NCBI GenBank assembly: GCA_017439585.1
Contig: JAFSIV010000004.1
Span: forward strand, 1 to 64,000
Origin: Clostridia bacterium
GTDB lineage: Bacteria; Bacillota; Clostridia; Oscillospirales; Acutalibacteraceae
Length of the DNA: 64,000 nucleotides
Reading direction: 5' to 3'
A model generated the notes under the pieces. That model was given only the letters and a program-made list of their open reading frames with translations, did no database searches and had not been told where the DNA came from. Made by a program: the position numbers and the translations under genes. Positions 1 to 9,168 of the stretch are shown here, piece by piece; the stretch's first letter is position 1; each line of letters begins with the position of its first letter.

Positions 1-410
1 CAGGTTACATTAAGCTTCAAATCCCTGCAGGTAAGGCTACACCGGCTCCCCCGGTTGGTCCTGCTCTCGGTCAGCACGGCGTCAACATTATGGCGTTCAC
101 TAAGGAGTTTAACGAAAGAACAAAGAATGATGCAGGTCTTTTAATTCCGGTTGTTATCACCGTTTATGCAGACCGTTCATTCAGCTTCATCACTAAAACT
201 CCACCCGCAGCTGTTCTTATCAAAAAGGCTTGCGGTATTGAGAGTGCATCCGGCACACCTAACAAAACTAAGGTTGCCAAAATTACAAAAGAGCAGATAA
301 AGAAGATTGCAGAAACAAAAATGCCCGACTTAAATGCAGCTAGCATTGAAACCGCTATGAGTATGATAGCTGGTACAGCTCGCAGCATGGGCGTAGAAGT
401 AGTCGATTAA
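1..410 (+). CDS. rplK: Ribosomal protein L11 (5' truncated by the window)
   Basis: Large-subunit protein L11 binds the GTPase-associated region of 23S rRNA. The reading frame is open from the window edge: codons from base 3 read [20 protein letters not shown], the L11 N-terminal domain, and continue through the methionine at 90, which is internal and not the start. The C-terminal rRNA-binding domain follows, with the typical ending around the [11 protein letters not shown] motif. Only about the first ten residues are missing. It lies 54 bases upstream of rplA, the usual L11-L1 pairing, so both probably share a transcript that begins outside the window. Confidence 0.97.
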   Translation, partial: GYIKLQIPAGKATPAPPVGPALGQHGVNIMAFTKEFNERTKNDAGLLIPVVITVYADRSFSFITKTPPAAVLIKKACGIESASGTPNKTKVAKITKEQIKKIAETKMPDLNAASIETAMSMIAGTARSMGVEVVD

Positions 411-464
411 TTCTCTCTTGTGGGAGGAAAATTCCGATTTAACCACTTAATTGGGAGGTAAACA

Positions 465-1157
465 ATGAAACACGGAAAAAAATATAATGAAAGCGTAAAG
501 CTTATTGAAACAGGTAAGCTTTATGATGTAAATGAAGCAGTTGAGGTTGCGGTTAAGACTGGTACTGCTAAGTTTGACGAAACTGTTGAAATTCATGTTC
601 GCTTGGGTGTTGACTCTCGCCACGCTGACCAACAGGTTAGAGGCGCTGTTGTTCTTCCAAACGGAACAGGTAAAAAGGTTAGAACTCTTGTACTTTGCAA
701 GGGCGACAATGCAAAGGCTGCTGAGGAAGCTGGCTCTGACTATGTTGGTGCAGAAGAATTAGTTGCTAAAATACAAAATGAAAACTGGTTAGACTTTGAT
801 GTTGTTATCGCAACACCCGATATGATGGGCGTTGTAGGTCGTTTAGGTAAGGTTTTAGGTCCTCGTGGTTTAATGCCTACTCCTAAGGCTGGTACCGTTA
901 CTCCTGACGTTGCTAAGGCTGTTACCGAGGCTAAGGCAGGTAAGATTGAGTACCGTCTTGACAAGACAAACATTATCCACTGTCCTATCGGTAAGGTTTC
1001 CTTTGGTCCTGAAAAGCTTCAAGAAAACTTTGATGCTTTAATGGGTGCTATCATTAAGGCTAAGCCTGCTGCAACAAAAGGTCAGTATATTAAGTCTTGC
1101 GTTATTGCAACAACTATGGGCCCTGGAATTAAGCTCAATGTTGCTAAGTTCGTTTAA
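465..1157 (+). CDS. rplA: Ribosomal protein L1
   Basis: L1 forms the mobile stalk of the 50S subunit near the E site and is in many bacteria also a translational repressor of the L11-L1 mRNA. The 230-residue length is standard. The conserved block with [21 protein letters not shown] (residues about 121-141) is the L1 signature. The start ATG follows a GGGAGGT ribosome binding site with 6-base spacing. A strong factor-independent terminator follows directly, so the L10-L7/L12 genes are not co-transcribed here within the window. Confidence 0.98.
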   Translation: MKHGKKYNESVKLIETGKLYDVNEAVEVAVKTGTAKFDETVEIHVRLGVDSRHADQQVRGAVVLPNGTGKKVRTLVLCKGDNAKAAEEAGSDYVGAEELVAKIQNENWLDFDVVIATPDMMGVVGRLGKVLGPRGLMPTPKAGTVTPDVAKAVTEAKAGKIEYRLDKTNIIHCPIGKVSFGPEKLQENFDALMGAIIKAKPAATKGQYIKSCVIATTMGPGIKLNVAKFV

Positions 1158-1176
1158 TTAATATTTTATAAAAATT

Positions 1177-1208
1177 ATCCGCAGTCGTTTAGACTGCGGA
1201 TTTTTTTT
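1177..1208 (+). terminator. Rho-independent terminator after rplA
   Basis: A 10-bp perfect stem (ATCCGCAGTC / GACTGCGGAT, loop GTTTA) is followed by eight T residues. It ends the rplK-rplA transcript and separates it from the convergent gene that ends at 1228. Confidence 0.93.
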
Positions 1209-1227
1209 GCCATTTGAGTTTTGAATT

Positions 1228-2571
1228 TTAATCTTTAAAGGTTATATCGCAACCGATATGCTGTTGGCATTTGGTAAGTCCGTCTTTTAACAGGGCTTTT
1301 GTTCGGTTGTAGGAATTATAAGATTTTGTTGCGGCGGTGCCGGTTAAACCGTATTTAACACTGCCGTCCTCGGCTTTTTCTAAGGGATAAATGGTATATT
1401 GATAACCGCTTCCGCCTCTGTATTTATCTACCCAAGTGGGTATAACATTAATATTCGATAAAATAATATCGCCATTACTGTATTTCTCTAATTTATAGGA
1501 GAACATTAAACCGTCCTCGGTGTGTCCCGTTGTGCATTCAGGGTTCATAATTTCTTGGCGCTGATTAGAAACTGCATTACCCATCGAATAAAGGCAAATT
1601 GTATCGGTTTGACCGTCCTCAGAGTGAAGTAAATCAATAGGTTGAATAACATGTGGATGACCGCCAAGTATCATTTGAACTCCTAGATTTGAAAGCTTTT
1701 GCGCAATGGATTTTTGCCAAGTATTAGCAGATAATTGATATTCTTCGCCCCAATGCATATAAAATACGATAAACTCTGCGCCCTCATTTTTCATATCCTT
1801 TATAACATTTTCAGCTTCGATATAAAAATCGTTTATATGCTGATATGAAAAGGTGTTTATAAGGTTGTTTGCATCCTTCGAAATAATATTTCCGTTCAGA
1901 TATTTGCGGCTTTGGTCTGTTCCTGTGGTCTCATATGAATAGCTCACCATACCTATTTTAATACCGTTTATATCCTTAACTAAAAATTTGGGGTCGCTTT
2001 CGGTTTCCTTAGTGCCTAAAAAATCGATTTTGCGGTCTTTTAAAATCTGAACTGTTCGTTTCAATCCAAAAAGCCCTGTATCATAGCTATGGTTATTAGT
2101 TGTAAGCAATAAATTTAGTCCTGATTTTTTTATGTTATCGGCAAGAACATCAGGACAGTTAAAAGCGGGATATCCGCTATATTTACCCGATTCTGTTCCA
2201 CCAAAAGTAACCTCCAAATTAGCAACTGCTAAATCATATTTCTTATAATAAGGCGAAGTTTCTTTGAAGAAGGCAGAAAAGTCATATCCGCCGTCGGAAG
2301 TTTTAGCACCGTCAAGCTGAGTTGAATGCACCATAATATCGCCCGTGCTTATAACCGATGCCGAGGATATTAATTTAGGGGTTTTATCCTCTTCGGAAGA
2401 GTTAGAGGTGGACGGGGATGATGAAGAATTACCGTCATTTTTATCAGGTATTAATGATGATATAACTACCGCTGATATCGCGATAATACCCGCAAGAGCC
2501 AAGGCGCAAGCGGATAAAAATATTCTTCTTTTAATTATGGCTTTTTGTCTAGCCGTTCTTTTCTTTTTCAT
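1228..2571 (-). CDS. CapA family protein (PGA_cap metallophosphoesterase-like), membrane anchored
   Basis: A 447-residue CapA-type protein, named after the Bacillus poly-gamma-glutamate capsule locus; the family has a calcineurin-like metallophosphoesterase fold and its exact reaction is unsettled. Visible features are a basic N-terminus, one membrane helix at about residues 15-37, a low-complexity Ser/Asn/Glu linker to about 65, then the family motifs: STGDIMVH, DLAVANLEVTFGG, NNHSYDTG, and a late MHWGEEY with GGHPHVIQP. The catalytic domain should face outside. It has its own promoter just downstream of sigK. No capB or capC genes are nearby, so poly-gamma-glutamate synthesis is not implied; a cell-envelope role is likely. 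Confidence 0.87.
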   Translation of the reverse strand: MKKKRTARQKAIIKRRIFLSACALALAGIIAISAVVISSLIPDKNDGNSSSSPSTSNSSEEDKTPKLISSASVISTGDIMVHSTQLDGAKTSDGGYDFSAFFKETSPYYKKYDLAVANLEVTFGGTESGKYSGYPAFNCPDVLADNIKKSGLNLLLTTNNHSYDTGLFGLKRTVQILKDRKIDFLGTKETESDPKFLVKDINGIKIGMVSYSYETTGTDQSRKYLNGNIISKDANNLINTFSYQHINDFYIEAENVIKDMKNEGAEFIVFYMHWGEEYQLSANTWQKSIAQKLSNLGVQMILGGHPHVIQPIDLLHSEDGQTDTICLYSMGNAVSNQRQEIMNPECTTGHTEDGLMFSYKLEKYSNGDIILSNINVIPTWVDKYRGGSGYQYTIYPLEKAEDGSVKYGLTGTAATKSYNSYNRTKALLKDGLTKCQQHIGCDITFKD

Positions 2572-2605
2572 TTTAAACTCCGTTATTTTAAAATTGTATA
2601 TTTAT

Positions 2606-2634
2606 ATTATAAAACAAAAGAAATTAAAAATCAA
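2606..2634 (-). promoter_or_regulatory. Sigma-A type promoter for the CapA-like gene
   Basis: On the minus strand TTGATT, a 17-base spacer and TATAAT occur immediately after the sigK stop codon, oriented toward the gene ending at 1228. This suggests the CapA-like gene can be transcribed independently of sigK. Confidence 0.7.
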
Positions 2635-2638
2635 TTAT

Positions 2639-3319
2639 TTAGTCGAATTGTTTTCTTAGCTTTTCGAGAGCAGATTTTTCTATTCTTGAAACATAGCTTC
2701 TTGAAATATTTAGCTTTTTGGCTATCTCGCGTTGGGTAAGCTCAGGAAATCCTGCTATTCCGTATCGATATTTAATAATTTCAATTTCCCGCTCGCTTAA
2801 GCAACCATACATAACAACTCTTAACCGTTCAAGTTTTAATTTTGTATCAATTTCGTCTGCAATATCGCGGTTATCGGCTATTATATCGATAAGTGTTAGG
2901 GTGTTACCCTCTTTATCGGTGTCAATAGGGTCGCTTATAAAAACATCCTGAGCAGATTTTTTTTGGTTTCTGAAAAACATCAAAATTTCATTTTCAATAC
3001 AGCGAGAGGCATAGGTAGCAAAACGAATACCTTTATCCGACTTATAGGTTGAAACCGCTTTGATAAGACCGATTGTGCCTATCGAAATTAAATCATCCTG
3101 TTCAGCGCCTGTGGCATAGTATTTTTTAACTATATGGGCAACCAGTCTCAGATTATGTTCAACCAAAGTGTTTCTCGCTTCAATATCTCCCAAACGGCTT
3201 TTTTCAAAAAGCTCCGTTTCTTTTTTGGCAGAAAGGGGAGGAGGGAACGATCCTGCACCGCTAACATGAAGTGCAAAATAGAAAATGGAGGATAATAAAT
3301 TCAATAAAATTTCAAACAA
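2639..3319 (-). CDS. sigK: Sporulation sigma factor SigK
   Basis: Late mother-cell sigma factor of sporulation. The 226-residue protein has the SigK architecture: a hydrophobic pro-sequence (FEILLNLLSSIFYFALHV) that in Bacillus is removed by SpoIVFB, the FPPPLS motif, region 2 with EHNLRLVAHIVKKYY and DDLISIGTIGLIKAV, and a region 4 helix-turn-helix ending LNISRSYVSRIEKSALEKLRK. Start is a TTG at 3317-3319 behind GGTGAT. The gene is continuous, so there is no skin-type prophage interruption. SigE/SigG-like alternatives are less likely because of the N-terminal pro-sequence and the region 2 wording. Confidence 0.93.
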   Translation of the reverse strand: MFEILLNLLSSIFYFALHVSGAGSFPPPLSAKKETELFEKSRLGDIEARNTLVEHNLRLVAHIVKKYYATGAEQDDLISIGTIGLIKAVSTYKSDKGIRFATYASRCIENEILMFFRNQKKSAQDVFISDPIDTDKEGNTLTLIDIIADNRDIADEIDTKLKLERLRVVMYGCLSEREIEIIKYRYGIAGFPELTQREIAKKLNISRSYVSRIEKSALEKLRKQFD

Positions 3320-3396
3320 AAAATCACCCTTTTTAAGTTTTATAAATTATATGCTAAATAGGGCTTGTTTCTTGATAATTTATTAGGTAAAAATGG

Positions 3397-3425
3397 TTGC
3401 AAATTTATTATACTTATGATATAAT
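3397..3425 (+). promoter_or_regulatory. Sigma-A promoter of the polysaccharide operon
   Basis: TTGCAA and a perfect TATAAT are separated by 17 bases, about 60 bases upstream of the first gene of the 20-gene operon. It is the only good promoter seen ahead of the cluster; gene spacing downstream is mostly under 30 bases. Confidence 0.8.
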
Positions 3426-3487
3426 TTAGATTAGATATATATGCCTAAAATTAGCTTTAAATTTTTAATAATTTTTAGAGGAAAGAT

Positions 3488-4669
3488 ATGAAAAAATTGG
3501 AAAATAAGGTTTGGCTTTCTTCTCCCACAATGCATGGAGACGAATTGAAGTATATGCAAAAAGCATATGAAACAAATTGGATGTCTACCATAGGAGAAAA
3601 TATTAACGAAATAGAAAAAGCGGTCTGCGAAAAGCTTGGATGCAAATATGCTGTTGCTTTAAGCTGCGGCACTTCGGCGCTTCACCTTGCCATTAAATTA
3701 GCCGGAGTTAAAAGCGGAGATAAGGTTTTTTGCAGTGATTTAACCTTTGCGGCAACGGTTAACCCTGTGCTTTATGAAAAGGCTGTTCCGGTATTTATTG
3801 ATACCGAGTATGATACCTGGAATATGGACCCTAAGGCGCTCGAAAAAGCATTTGAGATTTATCCTGAGGTTAAGGTCATAGTTGTTGCTAATCTTTATGG
3901 TACACCCGCGAAGTTTGATGAAATTTTAAGTGTTGCTAAAAAGCATAATGCAATTATTATTGAAGATGCCGCCGAGTCTTTTGGAGCTACATATAAAAAC
4001 AAACAAACCGGAACTTTTGGCAAATATAATATCATTTCCTTTAACGGAAATAAAATTATAACCGGTTCGTCAGGTGGTATGCTTTTAACCGACGATAAAG
4101 AAGCTGCCGAAAGTACTAGAAAATGGTCAACTCAGTCGCGAGAAAATGCTCCTTGGTATCAGCATGAGGAGATGGGCTATAACTATCGTATGAGTAATGT
4201 TATAGCAGGAGTTGTCAGAGGTCAGTTGCCGTATCTTGAAGAGCATATTGCTAAAAAGAAAGAAATTTTTGACCGATATAAAGAGGGCTTAAAGGGTTTG
4301 CCGATAACAATGAATCCTTATGACGAGAATATTATGGTGCCGAATTATTGGCTTTCTTGCATTTTGATAAATAAAAATGCTATGTGCCGTCAGGTTAGAA
4401 CCGATACAGAGACAAGCTATATTTCTGAAAAAGGAAAAACCTGTCCTTCCGAAATTTTGGAAAATTTAGCAAAGCATAACGCCGAGGGCAGACCGATTTG
4501 GAAACCTATGCATCTTCAACCGATTTATAAAAATAATGATTTTATTTCGATGGGTTTTGATGTGGGTTTTGATATTTTCGAGAGAGGCTTATGTTTGCCC
4601 AGCGATATTAAAATGACTGCTGAGGAACAAAATATCATAATCGAAATTATACGCGCTTGTTTTGAATAA
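3488..4669 (+). CDS. DegT/DnrJ/EryC1/StrS aminotransferase (nucleotide-sugar 4-aminotransferase)
   Basis: PLP-dependent enzyme of 393 residues that transaminates a UDP-4-keto-6-deoxy sugar. Family landmarks are LSCGTSALHLAIKLAG (57-73), the cofactor aspartate D160 in IEDAAESFGA, and the Schiff-base lysine K189 in SFNGNKIITGSSGG. The wording is closest to PglE-type and related 4-aminotransferases that make bacillosamine-type or AATGal-type sugars. It is the first gene of the operon and lies 23 bases before a PglC-like phosphoglycosyl transferase, so its product is probably the first sugar placed on the lipid carrier. No dedicated 4,6-dehydratase partner or acetyltransferase is adjacent; CapE (20659) makes a 4-keto sugar but of the L-FucNAc branch. 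Confidence 0.88.
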   Translation: MKKLENKVWLSSPTMHGDELKYMQKAYETNWMSTIGENINEIEKAVCEKLGCKYAVALSCGTSALHLAIKLAGVKSGDKVFCSDLTFAATVNPVLYEKAVPVFIDTEYDTWNMDPKALEKAFEIYPEVKVIVVANLYGTPAKFDEILSVAKKHNAIIIEDAAESFGATYKNKQTGTFGKYNIISFNGNKIITGSSGGMLLTDDKEAAESTRKWSTQSRENAPWYQHEEMGYNYRMSNVIAGVVRGQLPYLEEHIAKKKEIFDRYKEGLKGLPITMNPYDENIMVPNYWLSCILINKNAMCRQVRTDTETSYISEKGKTCPSEILENLAKHNAEGRPIWKPMHLQPIYKNNDFISMGFDVGFDIFERGLCLPSDIKMTAEEQNIIIEIIRACFE

Positions 4670-4692
4670 ATTTTTTCGAGGTTTTACATATT

Positions 4693-5388
4693 ATGTACGC
4701 GAAATATTTTAAAAGAGTGATGGATTTTTTTCTATCTCTTATGGCTTTGATTGTTTTATCCCCGATTTTTGTTTTGCTTATAGTTGTTGGTGCTGTTGCG
4801 ATGAAAGGCAACCCTTTCTTTGTCCAGCCAAGACCGGGTAAAAAAGATAAAGAGGGCAATGAGAAGATTTTTAAGCTTATAAAGTTTAGAACTATGGATA
4901 ACCGAAAGGATGAGGACGGAAACCTGCTTCCTGATGATGTTAGACTGAATTTATACGGTAAATTTCTTCGTTCAACCTCGCTTGACGAATTGCCTGAGCT
5001 TATAAATATCTTAAAGGGCGATATGGCCGTAATAGGTCCTAGACCTCAGCTCGTCAGAGATATGGTATTTATGAGTGAATACCATCGATTAAGGCATACG
5101 GTGAGACCTGGTCTTTCAGGGTTGGCTCAAATTAGTGGAAGAAATTCTATTGATTGGAAAAACAAACTTGATATAGACCTTGAATACATAGAAAATATAA
5201 CATTTTTCGGTGACTGGAAAATAATATTTATTACAATATTTAAAGTATTCAAAAGAGAAGATGTATCTATGGAAGGTATGGAAACGGCAGAGGATTACGG
5301 TGATTATCTGCTTAGAATAGGAGAATTTAATGAGCAGGAATATAATGCTTTGCAGTTAGAAGCAAAAGAATTATTGGAAATGGTTTGA
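4693..5388 (+). CDS. Initiating phosphoglycosyl transferase, small PglC-like (monotopic) type
   Basis: Transfers a sugar-1-phosphate from UDP-sugar to undecaprenyl phosphate, starting the repeat unit. The 231-residue protein opens MYAKYFKRVMDFFLSL, closely resembling PglC, with a re-entrant helix at about 11-35, and has KFRTM (64-68), the catalytic Asp-Glu dyad D98-E99 in TSLDELPEL, GDM (109-111) and GPRPQL (115-120). The HTVRPGLSGLAQISGRN block is also diagnostic. It lacks the extra N-terminal membrane domain of WbaP-type enzymes, unlike the second transferase at 46210. Its coupling to the DegT gene suggests an amino-sugar substrate. Confidence 0.92.
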   Translation: MYAKYFKRVMDFFLSLMALIVLSPIFVLLIVVGAVAMKGNPFFVQPRPGKKDKEGNEKIFKLIKFRTMDNRKDEDGNLLPDDVRLNLYGKFLRSTSLDELPELINILKGDMAVIGPRPQLVRDMVFMSEYHRLRHTVRPGLSGLAQISGRNSIDWKNKLDIDLEYIENITFFGDWKIIFITIFKVFKREDVSMEGMETAEDYGDYLLRIGEFNEQEYNALQLEAKELLEMV

Positions 5389-5392
5389 TTTT

Positions 5393-6214
5393 ATGAGTTG
5401 TTATAAATTCTCGGTTGCAATGTGTGTTTATAAAAACGATAATCCAGAGCATTTTAAATTGGCTTTGGATAGCGTTTTAAACCAGACTGTTAAACCTGAT
5501 GAGATTGTTTTGGTTGTTGATGGCCCAATACCTAGCAGTTTGCAAAATGTTATAAACGAATTTGAAAAGCCAAACTTTTTTAAACCGATATATCTTCCTG
5601 AAAATAGAGGACTTGGTAATGCGCTTAAAGTTGCAGTTGAAAATTGCTCCTATGAATTAATTGCCAGAATGGATTCGGATGATATTGCGGTTGAAAATCG
5701 TTTTGAACAACAGATAGAAATGTTTAAAAACGACAATGAATTAGATATTGTCGGCGGCGATGTTGCGGAATTTATTGGAGATACCGAAAATGTTGTATCC
5801 ATTAGGGCTGTTCCGAAAGAGCATAATGAAATTTGTAAATACATCAGAAAGAGATGTCCGTTTAACCATCCTGCTGTTATGTATAAAAAATCTTCTGTTC
5901 AGGCGGTTGGTGGATACCTCGATTGGTTTTGGAATGAAGATTATTATTTATGGATTAGAATGCTTATCGGAAATTGTAAATTAGCAAATACCGGAACGGT
6001 GTTAGTTAATATGCGAGTTGGCGAGGAAATGTATGCTCGTCGAGGCGGAATAAGATATTTTAAATCTGAATTAGGTCTTCAAAAGCTGATGTTAAAGGAA
6101 AAAATTATCGGTTTCCCGAGATTTTTAATAAATGTATCAGAACGATTAATTATACAGGTGCTGTTGCCAAATAAACTTAGGGCATTTGTATTTAAAAAAA
6201 TCGCGAGGAAGTAG
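5393..6214 (+). CDS. Family 2 glycosyltransferase
   Basis: A 273-residue GT-A enzyme that adds a sugar to the lipid-linked repeat unit at the inner membrane face. The N-terminus (SVAMCVYKNDNPEHFKLALDSVLNQT) and PDEIVLVVDG are typical of the AmsE/Lgt-like GT2 group. The metal-binding motif is ARMDSDDIAVENRFEQQ, and WNEDYYLWIRM matches the usual ED acceptor-side motif. It begins 4 bases after the preceding stop. Substrate and linkage cannot be read from sequence. Confidence 0.9.
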   Translation: MSCYKFSVAMCVYKNDNPEHFKLALDSVLNQTVKPDEIVLVVDGPIPSSLQNVINEFEKPNFFKPIYLPENRGLGNALKVAVENCSYELIARMDSDDIAVENRFEQQIEMFKNDNELDIVGGDVAEFIGDTENVVSIRAVPKEHNEICKYIRKRCPFNHPAVMYKKSSVQAVGGYLDWFWNEDYYLWIRMLIGNCKLANTGTVLVNMRVGEEMYARRGGIRYFKSELGLQKLMLKEKIIGFPRFLINVSERLIIQVLLPNKLRAFVFKKIARK

Positions 6215-6222
6215 GGTTGTTT

Positions 6223-7059
6223 ATGTATGATGAAGTGAAATTAAAATCCAAATTAGTGGATATGATGAAATGGTTTCATCAGTTTTGCGAAGAAAACTCT
6301 TTAACATATTATGCCGTTGGTGGAACTATGCTTGGCGCTGTTAGACATAAAGGCTTTATTCCTTGGGATGATGATATTGATGTTGGTATGCCCAGAGAGG
6401 ATTACAACAAACTATGCAAATTAATCGGTAATAGACTTACAGGTAAATATTATTTAGAAACTCCTGAGACTGAAGCTAGAGATTTTTTCTATCCTTACGG
6501 TAAGCTTTATGACACTACAACTACTCTTGCTGAAAATACCGCTTTAAAAATAAAACGCGGAATTTTCATTGATATTTTTCCGCTTGACGGTTTAGGTGAT
6601 ACTGAACAAGAGGCATCTAAATATCTAAAAAAGGTTTTATGGTTTCAAAATTTCTATTTAGCGCGTGTTTTGGCAGTTAGAAAAGGTCGCTCTTTCATAA
6701 AAAATGCGGCTACAGTTGTTGTTAAAATAATACCGCAATTTATTATAAATGATAGAAATTTAAGGCTTAAATTAGTTGATAAATGCAGAAAATTCGGTTT
6801 TTATGATTTCGAATATGTTTCTAACATAACTGGAAACTGGGGAATGAAAGAAATGATGCCCAGAGAGTTTTTTGGTGAGCCTACGCTATATGATTTTGAA
6901 GATATGAGAATTTATGGCGCTCAAAATTATGAAGGTTATCTCAAAAGCTTATATGGCGATTGGCGAAAATTGCCACCGAAGGAAAAGCGCGTAACTCATC
7001 ATGATTTTATACTTATGGATTTAGATAAATCTTATTTAACCGATAACGAGGATAGATAA
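6223..7059 (+). CDS. LicD family phosphotransferase (first copy)
   Basis: LicD enzymes move a phospho-alcohol from a CDP-activated donor (CDP-choline in pneumococcus and Haemophilus; related proteins use CDP-ribitol or CDP-glycerol) to a sugar. The hallmark is AVGGTMLGAVRHKGFIPWDD followed by DIDVGMPREDY near residues 30-60, and the family ending YLKSLYGDWRKLPPKEKRVTHHD. I chose ATG 6223 because AGGAAG at 6206-6211 is 11 bases away; a TTG at 6217 is possible. A second LicD gene is at 19402, next to tagD; no choline-activating genes are present. Confidence 0.9.
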   Translation: MYDEVKLKSKLVDMMKWFHQFCEENSLTYYAVGGTMLGAVRHKGFIPWDDDIDVGMPREDYNKLCKLIGNRLTGKYYLETPETEARDFFYPYGKLYDTTTTLAENTALKIKRGIFIDIFPLDGLGDTEQEASKYLKKVLWFQNFYLARVLAVRKGRSFIKNAATVVVKIIPQFIINDRNLRLKLVDKCRKFGFYDFEYVSNITGNWGMKEMMPREFFGEPTLYDFEDMRIYGAQNYEGYLKSLYGDWRKLPPKEKRVTHHDFILMDLDKSYLTDNEDR

Positions 7060-8357
7060 TGCATAAAAGAGTGTTAATTGTGGGCACAGTGCCTTATAAT
7101 AAAAAATCAACTTCGCGCGCATTTGAAGCGTATTTTGCTAATTGGGAAAAAGAAAATTTGGCTCAAATTTTTTCAAGTACCAAAAAGCCTTGTAAAGGGC
7201 ATTGTGAAACCTTGTTTCAAATAACCGACAAACAGATGCTGGTTAGTTGGAAAGCGTTAAAAGCGAAAACAGGTATAATTTATCATTATGATGATTTAGA
7301 GGACGAATGGCAGGATAACGATTTAGAGGTTGGCAATGGCGCGGTTAAGAAAATGTATAGCTTAGGGAGTAAGCATACGCCTTTAACCCATTTATTAAGA
7401 GGTCTCTTATGGAGAAAAAAATTCTGGTGCACAAAAAAATTGAACGAATGGCTTGATAATTTTAAGCCAGAATGTGTTTTTCTTGCCTTTTCGGATGATT
7501 ATTTTATTCCTCAAATTGCTCTTTATGTTGCAAAAAGGTATAATGTGCCGATTGTTTCTTGTATAGGCGATGATTATTATTTTAATACTAAATTCTCAAT
7601 TTCTCCGGCATATTATCTTTATAAATACACATATCGCCATTTAATAAGAAAGGTTTTCGCTCATGAGGGAAGCGCGATATATATCAGCGATAAAATCAGA
7701 GATAAGTATAATAGTGAGTTTGGTCTAGACGGTGAAACGGTTTATCTAACCTCTGAAATTAAGCGAAAAGAATTTGCACCGTTTAATAAGCAAAATCCTT
7801 ATATTACTTATTTTGGAAACATAGGTATGGGCAGAAATCTATCATTAAATGATATTGCAACTGCGCTGGGTAAAATTAATCCTGAATATAAACTTCATAT
7901 ATATTCTAATGCATTATCAAAAGAATTATATGAAATATTTAATGATAATCCAAACGCAGAGTATCACGGTTCTATACCTTATGCCGAGGTTGAAAAGAAT
8001 ATGGCGCGAAGCGATATGACGGTTGTTGTTGAGGGTTTTCGCAAAGAGGATGTTTTGCTGTCCCGTTATTCTTTATCGACAAAAGCAGCCGATGCTTTGG
8101 CTAGCGGTGCAGCCATTTTAGCTTATGGGCATAGTGATTGCGGAATTATAGAGTATTTAAAGTCTACGGGAGCTTCGGCAGTTTGTAGCGATAAATCAAA
8201 GCTGGTTGATACCATTTCTGAGTTTATAAACGATGAAAAACGTCAGGAAGAATATTACAGACAACAGATTGTTATGACTAAAGAACATCATAACATCGGT
8301 AGTAGTACCAAAACTTTCGAGGATGTAGTTGATAAAGTGATTGAGAGGATGAAATAA
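7059..8357 (+). CDS. GT-B type glycosyltransferase (GT4-like)
   Basis: A 432-residue cytosolic or membrane-associated glycosyltransferase. The N-terminal half is divergent. The C-terminal half has the GT-B donor-binding pattern: YITYFGNIGMGRNLS, then NAEYHGSIPYAEVEKNMARSDMTVVVEGF and KAADALASGAAILAYGHSDCGIIEYL. Its start overlaps the licD stop by one base (TAATG), indicating translational coupling. The donor sugar is unknown. Confidence 0.8.
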   Translation: MHKRVLIVGTVPYNKKSTSRAFEAYFANWEKENLAQIFSSTKKPCKGHCETLFQITDKQMLVSWKALKAKTGIIYHYDDLEDEWQDNDLEVGNGAVKKMYSLGSKHTPLTHLLRGLLWRKKFWCTKKLNEWLDNFKPECVFLAFSDDYFIPQIALYVAKRYNVPIVSCIGDDYYFNTKFSISPAYYLYKYTYRHLIRKVFAHEGSAIYISDKIRDKYNSEFGLDGETVYLTSEIKRKEFAPFNKQNPYITYFGNIGMGRNLSLNDIATALGKINPEYKLHIYSNALSKELYEIFNDNPNAEYHGSIPYAEVEKNMARSDMTVVVEGFRKEDVLLSRYSLSTKAADALASGAAILAYGHSDCGIIEYLKSTGASAVCSDKSKLVDTISEFINDEKRQEEYYRQQIVMTKEHHNIGSSTKTFEDVVDKVIERMK

Positions 8358-9158
8358 ATGTTAAAAGAAGATTTATCATTGTTAATTTCGTCTTGTGGGG
8401 CTTTTTCAGATTTATGGGAAGGTCAAATTACTATGCTTGATAGGCATTGGAAAGAAAAAAATATTGATACCTATATCGTTACAGACACTAATCCTGAAAA
8501 TAAAAGCTTTCAAAATGTTAAGATTTTAACCGCAGGCGAGGGTACTGAAATAACTGAAAGATTTTCCTTCTTTTTAAAGGAATGCAAAACCGAATATGTA
8601 TTTATAACATTGGATGATTATTATTTGATAAAAGACGTTTCAAATAAGCGTATTAAATATTTAATTGACGTTATGAAAGAGAAAAATCTTGATTATTTGA
8701 GGATATTCAGACTTCCGAGCGATGGAAAGCTTTTGTCCGATACAGACGAGATTTATGATATTCCGTTTAGAGAGGATAAGAGTAAGTATTATGTAAACTT
8801 ATATCCGGGGATTTGGAAGAAAGATTTTCTTGCAAAAACCTTAAAAGAAAAGCTAAACGCTTGGCAATATGAGGTATCGCTTACTCCTCTTGCAATAGAA
8901 TTAAATGCAAAATGCGCTGTTGACAGGGCGGACGATTATGTTTTGCTTGATGTTGTTCGGAAGGGTAAGATTTTGCATAAAGCCAATAAGTATTTTAAAG
9001 AAAATCCAGGTATTTATACAGGTAATAGGCCTTTAATTTCATATTTTTTTGAATTAAAACTTTTTATTTATGCTTTATGCCAAAAGATATTACCCAGAAA
9101 GCTTATTCGCGGCATAAAACCCTTTTTAAGAAAGTTAGGATTTAAGTTTTATAGTTAG
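8358..9158 (+). CDS. Putative GT-A glycosyltransferase of the polysaccharide locus
   Basis: A 266-residue protein of uncertain family. It starts with LSLLISSCGAFSDLWEGQITMLDRHW, has an acidic motif YVFITLDDYYLIKDV near residues 80-94 that resembles a DxD metal/sugar-nucleotide site, and ends with a short hydrophobic, basic stretch that may contact the membrane. No gap separates it from the previous gene. The position among glycosyltransferases and the LDDY motif suggest it is one too, but I do not recognise a named family. Confidence 0.6.
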   Translation: MLKEDLSLLISSCGAFSDLWEGQITMLDRHWKEKNIDTYIVTDTNPENKSFQNVKILTAGEGTEITERFSFFLKECKTEYVFITLDDYYLIKDVSNKRIKYLIDVMKEKNLDYLRIFRLPSDGKLLSDTDEIYDIPFREDKSKYYVNLYPGIWKKDFLAKTLKEKLNAWQYEVSLTPLAIELNAKCAVDRADDYVLLDVVRKGKILHKANKYFKENPGIYTGNRPLISYFFELKLFIYALCQKILPRKLIRGIKPFLRKLGFKFYS

Positions 9159-9168
9159 GAGTGAAAAC

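Noticed and set aside
164..388. ORF antisense to rplK
   Set aside because: Shadow of a highly conserved ribosomal gene; no start signals.
2639..3319. Possible skin-type element splitting sigK
   Set aside because: The sigK frame is continuous from pro-sequence to region 4.
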